A program made the position numbers and the translations under genes. From Prochlorococcus sp. AH-716-I09 (lineage in GTDB: Bacteria > Cyanobacteriota > Cyanobacteriia > PCC-6307 > Cyanobiaceae), in NCBI GenBank assembly GCA_028409275.1, contig JAOOML010000002.1, positions 1 through 47,489 of the forward strand: a stretch of DNA of 47,489 nucleotides, read 5' to 3'. The notes beneath the pieces were generated by a model, which worked only from the letters and a program-made list of their open reading frames with translations, was not told the DNA's origin and searched no databases. Positions 41,504 through 47,489 of the stretch are shown here, in pieces. Position 1 is the first letter of the stretch. Each line of letters opens with the position of its first letter.

Positions 41504-42613
41504 TTAAATTTCAAATCTATCTATACTAAATTTTTTTAAATAGCTTTTTTCTACTTCTTTGAGACTTTTATTTTGAACTATTTTCAAAAGAAGATTACTT
41601 GTTATTGCAGAAAATAAAACTCCATTTCTGTAATGTCCTGTAGCTATAAAAAGATTTTCAATTTTTGATTTTCCAATTATTGGTTTGAGATCTGGTGTGC
41701 AAGGTCTAAATCCCCACCAATGTTCCATTTGTGGCCAGTTAATAGCTTCTGGTAATAAGGAGTAAATGCCTTCTTGCAGTTGTTTTATTCCATTAGGAGT
41801 ATTACCCTGATTAAATTTTGAATCTTTTTCAACTGTCGCTCCAACGATAATAAGTCCATCATCACGTGGAACTAGATAAGTCTTTGGACCAAAAATAACT
41901 CTTTTTAAAAAATTTGTTGGACCTTGTATTGATAGCATTTGTCCCTTTACAGGAAACACTGGAATCTTATTAAAAATTTTTTTACTCCAAGCACCACTGC
42001 ATATAATTGCTTTTTCGCAGGTAATTTTTTTTAGTTCCCCAGTGGCACATAAAACTGTTGCACCAATAATTTTGTTTTTTTCTAATATCAAATCCTCTAC
42101 TTCTGATCCTTCTTGAAATTCAACTCCATGTAAGGAGCATGCTCTCTCAAGAGCACGCATAAGTCTTCTTCGGTTATCTATTTGTCCATCTTGTTCAAAA
42201 AGTAAACCATGTTTCCAAATAGAATTCATTCCATTAATTTCTGTTTGAAGATCTTTGCGATTTAAATATTTTCCATATTTATAAGTGGGAAACTCTTCAA
42301 GATCTTCTTTATTTTTAAAAGGAACTAATATGCCACATTTTTTTAAACCGCATTTAATATTACTATCTTGTTCAATACTTTTTATCCACTTTGGAATTAG
42401 ACTTTGACTTTCTTGGCCAAATTTTAGTAATTCATCTTCAAGCCCTTCGGCATGAGTAGCTAACATTCCTGCAGCAACAAATCCAGCTGATTCATTTCTG
42501 TTTTTGCTTAAAACTATAACTTTGAAGTTATTTCTAGAAAATTCATAAGCAATAGATAATCCTATAAGCCCACCGCCAATAATTAATATTGAATTTTTTG
42601 TTTCTTGTGTCAT
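41504..42613 (-). CDS. thiO: FAD-dependent glycine oxidase-like protein (ThiO)
   Basis: SILIIGGGLIGLSIAYEFSR, AGMLATHAE, PVKGQMLSI, WGFRPCTPDLKPIIG, ATGHYRNGVLFSAIT. Confidence 0.87.
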   Translation of the reverse strand: MTQETKNSILIIGGGLIGLSIAYEFSRNNFKVIVLSKNRNESAGFVAAGMLATHAEGLEDELLKFGQESQSLIPKWIKSIEQDSNIKCGLKKCGILVPFKNKEDLEEFPTYKYGKYLNRKDLQTEINGMNSIWKHGLLFEQDGQIDNRRRLMRALERACSLHGVEFQEGSEVEDLILEKNKIIGATVLCATGELKKITCEKAIICSGAWSKKIFNKIPVFPVKGQMLSIQGPTNFLKRVIFGPKTYLVPRDDGLIIVGATVEKDSKFNQGNTPNGIKQLQEGIYSLLPEAINWPQMEHWWGFRPCTPDLKPIIGKSKIENLFIATGHYRNGVLFSAITSNLLLKIVQNKSLKEVEKSYLKKFSIDRFEI

Positions 42614-42691
42614 TTAATAATTAATATTTTTCTTGTGTTTTGGTCCTCTTTTCCTTTATATCCAATAATATTAATAAAGAGACTTTTGATA

Positions 42692-44164
42692 ATGAACAAT
42701 TTGGAACCTTGGGAAGCTGTGATTGGTTTGGAAACTCATGTACAGCTTAATACGAAAAGTAAAATATTCACATCTGCGTCAACAGCTTTTGGGGATGCGC
42801 CTAACACCCATATAGATCCAGTAGTTTGTGGGTTGCCAGGAACTCTTCCAGTTTTGAATGAGACTGTTCTTGAGTATGCTGTCAAAACTTCTTTAGCATT
42901 AAATTTAAATGTTGCAGAACATTGTAAATTTGATAGGAAACAATATTTTTATCCTGACTTGCCCAAAAATTATCAAATTTCACAATTTGATGAGCCACTA
43001 GCTGAGAATGGTTGGTTAGAAGTTGAAATAATAGAAAAGGATAAAGAATCTTATATAAAAAAAATTGGGATAGAAAGGCTACATATGGAAGAGGACGCCG
43101 GTAAATTAGTTCATTCTGGTAGTGATAGATTAGCTGGTTCTAAGTATTCCTTAGTTGATTACAACCGAGCTGGAATAGCACTTTGTGAAATTGTAAGTAA
43201 ACCAGATATTAGAACAGGTAAAGAGGCGTCTGAATATGCTTCTGAGATTAGAAGAACAGTTAGATATCTAGGAGTATCAGATGGAAATATGCAGGAGGGT
43301 TCATTAAGGTGCGATGTCAATATTTCAGTTAGAAAAGGACCTAATGCTCCTTTTGGTACCAAAGTCGAAATTAAGAATATGAATTCATTTTCTGCAATTC
43401 AAAAGGCTTGTGATTATGAAATAGCTAGACAAATAGAAGTTTATGAAAATAGAGGAAAGATTTTCCAAGAAACAAGGTTATGGGATGAAGCAAAGCAAAT
43501 CACGAAAAGTATGAGATCAAAAGAAGGGAGCAGTGACTATAGATATTTTCCTGATCCTGACTTAGGACCAATTGAAGTAACAAAAGCCCAAAAAGAAATA
43601 TGGTTTAAAGAACTACCAGAACTACCTTCTGAGAAAAGAAGTAAATATGTAAGTGAATTTGGATTGTCTGCATATGATGCAAGGGTAATTTCTGATGAAA
43701 TTAACATGGCAAACTTTTTTGAAGAAACAGTAGCTAATGGTGCTGAGGCCAAACTAGCTTCAAATTGGGTAACAAGTGATATTGTGGGTTATCTAAAAGC
43801 AAATAAACTTAGTTTTAGTGACTTAAAACTAAGTCCCGAAAATCTTGCTGAAATGATTAGTATGATTTCAAATAAAACTATCAGTGGAAAAATTGCAAAA
43901 GAAATTTTACCTGAACTAATTCAAAAAAATATTTCACCGAAAAAATTAGTTGAAGAAAAAGGGTTATCTATGATTTCTGATTCTTCAAGCATTTTACCAA
44001 TAATTGATGAAATCATAACTGAACATCCAGATGAGGTTCAAGCATTTAGAAATGGTAAAACTAAATTACTTGGTTTTTTTGTTGGTCAACTAATGAAAAG
44101 AACAAAAGGTAAAGCTGACCCTAAACTTGCAAATAAACTTCTTGCAGAAAAATTGAATAGTTAA
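42692..44164 (+). CDS. gatB: Aspartyl/glutamyl-tRNA amidotransferase subunit B
   Basis: WEAVIGLETHVQLNTKSKIF, CGLPGTLPVLN, DRKQYFYPDLPKNYQISQ, DYNRAGIALCEIVS. ATG 42692 preferred over 42605. Confidence 0.96.
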   Translation: MNNLEPWEAVIGLETHVQLNTKSKIFTSASTAFGDAPNTHIDPVVCGLPGTLPVLNETVLEYAVKTSLALNLNVAEHCKFDRKQYFYPDLPKNYQISQFDEPLAENGWLEVEIIEKDKESYIKKIGIERLHMEEDAGKLVHSGSDRLAGSKYSLVDYNRAGIALCEIVSKPDIRTGKEASEYASEIRRTVRYLGVSDGNMQEGSLRCDVNISVRKGPNAPFGTKVEIKNMNSFSAIQKACDYEIARQIEVYENRGKIFQETRLWDEAKQITKSMRSKEGSSDYRYFPDPDLGPIEVTKAQKEIWFKELPELPSEKRSKYVSEFGLSAYDARVISDEINMANFFEETVANGAEAKLASNWVTSDIVGYLKANKLSFSDLKLSPENLAEMISMISNKTISGKIAKEILPELIQKNISPKKLVEEKGLSMISDSSSILPIIDEIITEHPDEVQAFRNGKTKLLGFFVGQLMKRTKGKADPKLANKLLAEKLNS

Positions 44165-44168
44165 AGCT

Positions 44169-44786
44169 TCAAAGAAGCTCTCTTATTGTCTTGATCCATT
44201 TATTTTGATCATCTGAATTATCTAAAATAATGTCTGAAAATTTTCTTTTTTCTTCAAAACTTAATTGAAGATTTATGGAGTTATATGCTTCTTTTTCGCT
44301 AATTTTATCTCGTGTCATAAGTCTGTTTTTTTGTGTTTCTCTAGGACATTTAACTAACCATATTTCAGTGCAAATATCTTCAAATTTTGCTTCAAATAAT
44401 AATGGAATAACCAATACTAAAGTTTGAGTATTTTTGTATTGACTGCATTCTTCTATCATTTTTTCTTTAATTAATGGGTGAAGTAGTTTTTCAATCCATT
44501 CTTTACTTTCTGAATGTTTAAAAATAATGTTCCTTAAAAGTTTTCTGTTTATTGATTTTTCTGAATTCTTCTTATTATCAATAATTTTATTTCCAAAATA
44601 ATCTAAAATTTTCTTATATCCATATGTGTTAGGTTTGATTAATTCTCTTGATAAATTATCTGCATCTAATATTGGAATGTTCTTATGTTTTCTAATGTAA
44701 TTAGTTATGGTTGTCTTCCCACTGGCAATACCTCCTGTTAAACCAATTCTTCTTTGGTTGTTTTTTGATTTTTGAAGAATATCCAT
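44169..44786 (-). CDS. coaE: Dephospho-CoA kinase
   Basis: IGLTGGIASGKTTITNY, ILDADNLSRELI, VIPLLFEAKFEDICTEIWLV. Confidence 0.93.
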   Translation of the reverse strand: MDILQKSKNNQRRIGLTGGIASGKTTITNYIRKHKNIPILDADNLSRELIKPNTYGYKKILDYFGNKIIDNKKNSEKSINRKLLRNIIFKHSESKEWIEKLLHPLIKEKMIEECSQYKNTQTLVLVIPLLFEAKFEDICTEIWLVKCPRETQKNRLMTRDKISEKEAYNSINLQLSFEEKRKFSDIILDNSDDQNKWIKTIRELL

Positions 44787-44861
44787 ATATTTAATAATAA
44801 TCTAATTACCTGTTTCTTTAGTATTAAAGAGTAGTTAGTATGAATTAAAATACCAAAAAAT

Positions 44862-46100
44862 TTGAGCCAGTTAGATTCCAATTGGTCGTTTGTTGATGAC
44901 AGTAAGGTAACACCTAAGGGGTTTCTTTTTGCTGGTATATCTGCTGGATTAAAAGCTTCTAATAAAAAAGATTTAGCACTAATACTCGCTCCAGAAGGGA
45001 GTATTTTTAGTGGGATGTTTACCCAATCAATAGTTCGCGCTTCATGTGTGGATATTTGTGAGGAAAGAATTAAAAGAGCTTCGGGTTTTGTACGAGCAAT
45101 ACTAATTAATTCTGGACAAGCAAATGCATGCATAGGAAATCTGGGAATTCAACACTTTCAAATTGCTACAGCAAAGATTGCGGAACTTTTAGGAATAAAA
45201 GAAGAAGAAGTTTTAATGTGCTCAACTGGTGTAATTGGTGTTCCTATGCAAATAAATGATTTAGTAAAAAATTTACCGAATTTAGTTAAAGATTTAAAAG
45301 TTAATAATTTTCAAAATGCAGCTGAAGCAATTTTAACTACTGATTTGACTTTGAAAAAAGTTTTAATAGAGACGATTATTCAAGGCAAAAAAATAACAAT
45401 AGGAGGATTTGCAAAAGGTTCAGGAATGATTTATCCCAATATGGCTACAATGCTTGCTTTTCTTACCTGTGATGCCTGTATTCAAAAAGAGGAATGGGAC
45501 AAAATGATTGCTATTGCGGTTAAAAAATCTTTTAATGCAATATCAGTTGATGGAGAGACAAGTACAAATGATTCCTTTGTTGGAATAAATGCAGGAGAGA
45601 AAATTGAAAAAAGGTTTTTCCCAATTATCCAAGAAGGGATTGATATTGTATGTCAAAACTTGGCAAAAAATATTGCAAGAGATGGAGAAGGAGCAAATTG
45701 TTTATTAGAAGTTTTGGTTCAAGGAGCAAAAAGTACTGATGATGCAATTATGCTCGCGAAATCTATCTGTAATTCAGCTTTGGTGAAAACTGCGATACAT
45801 GGTTGTGATCCGAATTGGGGAAGAATCATTTCTGCTGCAGGTAATTCTGGAGTTCAATTCAACTTAAATGACGTTGACTTGTATATAGGTAATGCTCAGA
45901 TTTTGGAAAATGGAAATTTAAGTAAATATGATCCACAAAAAGTTACAGACTATATTAAGTCCAGAATGAAAGGTAGATATTTAGTTGATGATATTGTAAA
46001 AATTATGATTAATTTAAATTCTGGCGAATCGAAAGGTACAGCTTGGGGATGCGATCTTTCTAAAAAGTATGTTGAAATAAATAGCGAATATACTACTTAA
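44862..46100 (+). CDS. argJ: Bifunctional glutamate N-acetyltransferase/amino-acid acetyltransferase ArgJ
   Basis: ILINSGQANACIG, KGSGMIYPNMATMLAFLTCDA (ATML cleavage motif), SVDGETSTNDS, HGCDPNWGRIISAAGNSG. TTG start. Confidence 0.95.
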   Translation: MSQLDSNWSFVDDSKVTPKGFLFAGISAGLKASNKKDLALILAPEGSIFSGMFTQSIVRASCVDICEERIKRASGFVRAILINSGQANACIGNLGIQHFQIATAKIAELLGIKEEEVLMCSTGVIGVPMQINDLVKNLPNLVKDLKVNNFQNAAEAILTTDLTLKKVLIETIIQGKKITIGGFAKGSGMIYPNMATMLAFLTCDACIQKEEWDKMIAIAVKKSFNAISVDGETSTNDSFVGINAGEKIEKRFFPIIQEGIDIVCQNLAKNIARDGEGANCLLEVLVQGAKSTDDAIMLAKSICNSALVKTAIHGCDPNWGRIISAAGNSGVQFNLNDVDLYIGNAQILENGNLSKYDPQKVTDYIKSRMKGRYLVDDIVKIMINLNSGESKGTAWGCDLSKKYVEINSEYTT

Positions 46101-46359
46101 GTTTTAGTAAATCTATTGGTAGATACTCATTTATATAAAGAAAAAGTATTGTTAAAGTTCCAATTACAGAGCCTATAAAACCTCCCAAAAAATTAACTAA
46201 TAATACAGATTTTCTAATTATTGTTTGTTCGTTTTCTTCTTCTTCAAAATTAGGAGAATCAACTACTTTTAAGCGCTGATTGGTTGTTGGTTGTTTAACT
46301 TGTTGGTGTCGGATGAGGGCTTCGAAATCAGGCATGGAATTTGTGAGGCAATTGAACAA
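46093..46359 (-). CDS. Small protein with single TM segment overlapping the parA 3' end
   Basis: NEQTIIRKSVLLVNFLGGFIGSVIGTLTILFLYINEYLP. Possible start at internal ATG 46332 (MPDFEAL). Overlaps ParA in another frame. Confidence 0.55.
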   Translation of the reverse strand: MFNCLTNSMPDFEALIRHQQVKQPTTNQRLKVVDSPNFEEEENEQTIIRKSVLLVNFLGGFIGSVIGTLTILFLYINEYLPIDLLKLK

Positions 46360-46940
46360 TAAGCAGACCAGCCCGTCATTCGACGAGGATCTGATCTACC
46401 TAAATCGTCTACAGCTTCAAATACGGCATTACCAGATGCTTCTGCCTTATCAAATGCTGAAAGTAAGGGTATAAATGTATCAAAAACATATAAACCAAAG
46501 TTTTCTAAAGCTGCTTTGGCTTGTTGAGCTGCTTTTTGCTGTCTAAAATCAACTTTTACTATTACTACTGCATGATTAACTTTTAAGTTGCTTAATAAAT
46601 TAGCTAGTTCAACAGTTAATTCCACTGATCTTGCTTTTGCAGTTGTAGGTAAGATAACTAAATCTGAACCATACGCTAAGTGTTTAAGTTCTTCTTGATC
46701 ACTGCTAGCCTGACCATCAGTTATTACAATTTCTGATGATCTTGATGCTTTAGCAGCTGAACTGACGGGAAAAACTGGAAATGGAAGATTGCCTCTTGAT
46801 GCGTATGCTAATGCAGATCTGTTTTTGTCGGCATCGACTATGCAAACTTTTTTACCTTCAGAATGCCAAACACTAGCAAGGTGAATACTTGTGCAGGTCT
46901 TGGCCACACCCCCTTTTTGTCCGCAAACGGTAATGAACAA
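46269..46940 (-). CDS. ParA/MinD-family ATPase
   Basis: FITVCGQKGGVAKTCTSIHLA (deviant Walker A), CIVDADKNRSALAYA, DLVILPTTAKARSVELTVEL. Confidence 0.9.
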   Translation of the reverse strand: MFITVCGQKGGVAKTCTSIHLASVWHSEGKKVCIVDADKNRSALAYASRGNLPFPVFPVSSAAKASRSSEIVITDGQASSDQEELKHLAYGSDLVILPTTAKARSVELTVELANLLSNLKVNHAVVIVKVDFRQQKAAQQAKAALENFGLYVFDTFIPLLSAFDKAEASGNAVFEAVDDLGRSDPRRMTGWSAYCSIASQIPCLISKPSSDTNKLNNQQPISA

Positions 46941-46951
46941 TTTTTTATTTT

Positions 46952-46997
46952 AATTTCTCTTACTTTGGAGAAAAATTTCTTAATGTCAAGAGAAATT
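46952..46997. promoter_or_regulatory. 9-nt perfect inverted repeat upstream of parA
   Basis: AATTTCTCT (46952-46960) and AGAGAAATT (46989-46997), just upstream of the parA ATG at 46940. Confidence 0.3.
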
Positions 46998-47090
46998 GAT
47001 TGTTAATGCTTTAAAACTTATTTTTTGAAATATTTTAAAGAGGTTAATATTTTTAGATAACCTTATAAAGTTCCTCATTTAAATAGGCTA

Positions 47091-47489
47091 GTGAAGAAAA
47101 GAATTGGATTAGGTACTTGGTCTTGGGGAAATAAGCTTTTTTGGAATTACCAATCTATAAATGACCATGATTTACGTGAGACATATAATGAAGCGTTACA
47201 AAGAGGTTTTGATCTAATTGATACTGCAGATTCCTACGGTACTGGGAATCTTCAGGGTAGAAGTGAATTATTGATAGGCAAATTTTTACTAAATACTCCT
47301 TCAGCAAAGAAGAAAAAAATTCAAGTAGCCACCAAACTTGCCCCTTATCCCTGGAGAATCGGTGACAGAGGTTTAAATAAACCTTTTATGAAAAGTTTAG
47401 GAAGACTTAATAACAAATTGGATATAGTGCAATTACATTGGTCAACTGCAAAATACAATCCTTGGCAGGAATTAGGGCTGTTGAATAAT
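47091..47489 (+). CDS. Aldo/keto reductase, N-terminal part (truncated by window end)
   Basis: GTG start, VKKRIGLGTWSWGNKLFWNY...EALQRGFDLIDTADSYG...VATKLAPYPWR...LDIVQLHW; open to the last base. Confidence 0.85.
   Translation, partial: MKKRIGLGTWSWGNKLFWNYQSINDHDLRETYNEALQRGFDLIDTADSYGTGNLQGRSELLIGKFLLNTPSAKKKKIQVATKLAPYPWRIGDRGLNKPFMKSLGRLNNKLDIVQLHWSTAKYNPWQELGLLNN

Noticed and set aside
44738-45133. 131-aa minus-strand ORF opposite argJ/coaE
   Set aside because: Antisense to the well-supported argJ 5' region; its tail overlaps coaE in another frame and no family is recognisable.
46280-46474. 64-aa plus-strand ORF opposite parA
   Set aside because: Antisense to the parA 3' end; chance ORF.
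1-47489. tRNA, rRNA or known cyanobacterial ncRNA genes
   Set aside because: I scanned the intergenic gaps by eye and saw no convincing cloverleaf or known ncRNA motif; a covariance-model scan would be needed to exclude them.

Overview
This AT-rich 47.5 kb window looks like high-light Prochlorococcus (inferred from gene order and protein content; I ran no search). Most of it is a compact core backbone: dus-msrB-grpE-dnaJ-tusA-rsgA, ybaB-murB-murC, gap2, thiL-cyclophilin, efp-accB, pdxA, an epimerase, HNH, AbrB-like, an aminotransferase, cbiD, guaA, then PD-(D/E)XK, PBP2, flv1/flv3, alaS, speA, ndk, thiO, gatB, coaE, argJ, parA and an aldo/keto reductase cut by the window end. The accessory segment is about 19.9-28.2 kb, immediately 3' of guaA. 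It holds three TPR-sulfotransferase fusions and a fourth TPR protein with a different Cys/His-containing C-terminal domain. The last codons of guaA (14 bp, ATTGAGTGGGAATA) plus about 110 bp of 3' flank, including a conserved palindrome and inverted repeat, recur about 2.16 kb downstream. This resembles an att-like duplication from site-specific integration or island accretion at guaA, with no integrase in view. Other points of interest are relic or upstream mini-ORFs before two of the TPR genes, perfect TPR-unit DNA duplications, gene-conversion-like patches, a stand-alone Cas4-like nuclease, and a ParA gene overlapping a small membrane-protein ORF.
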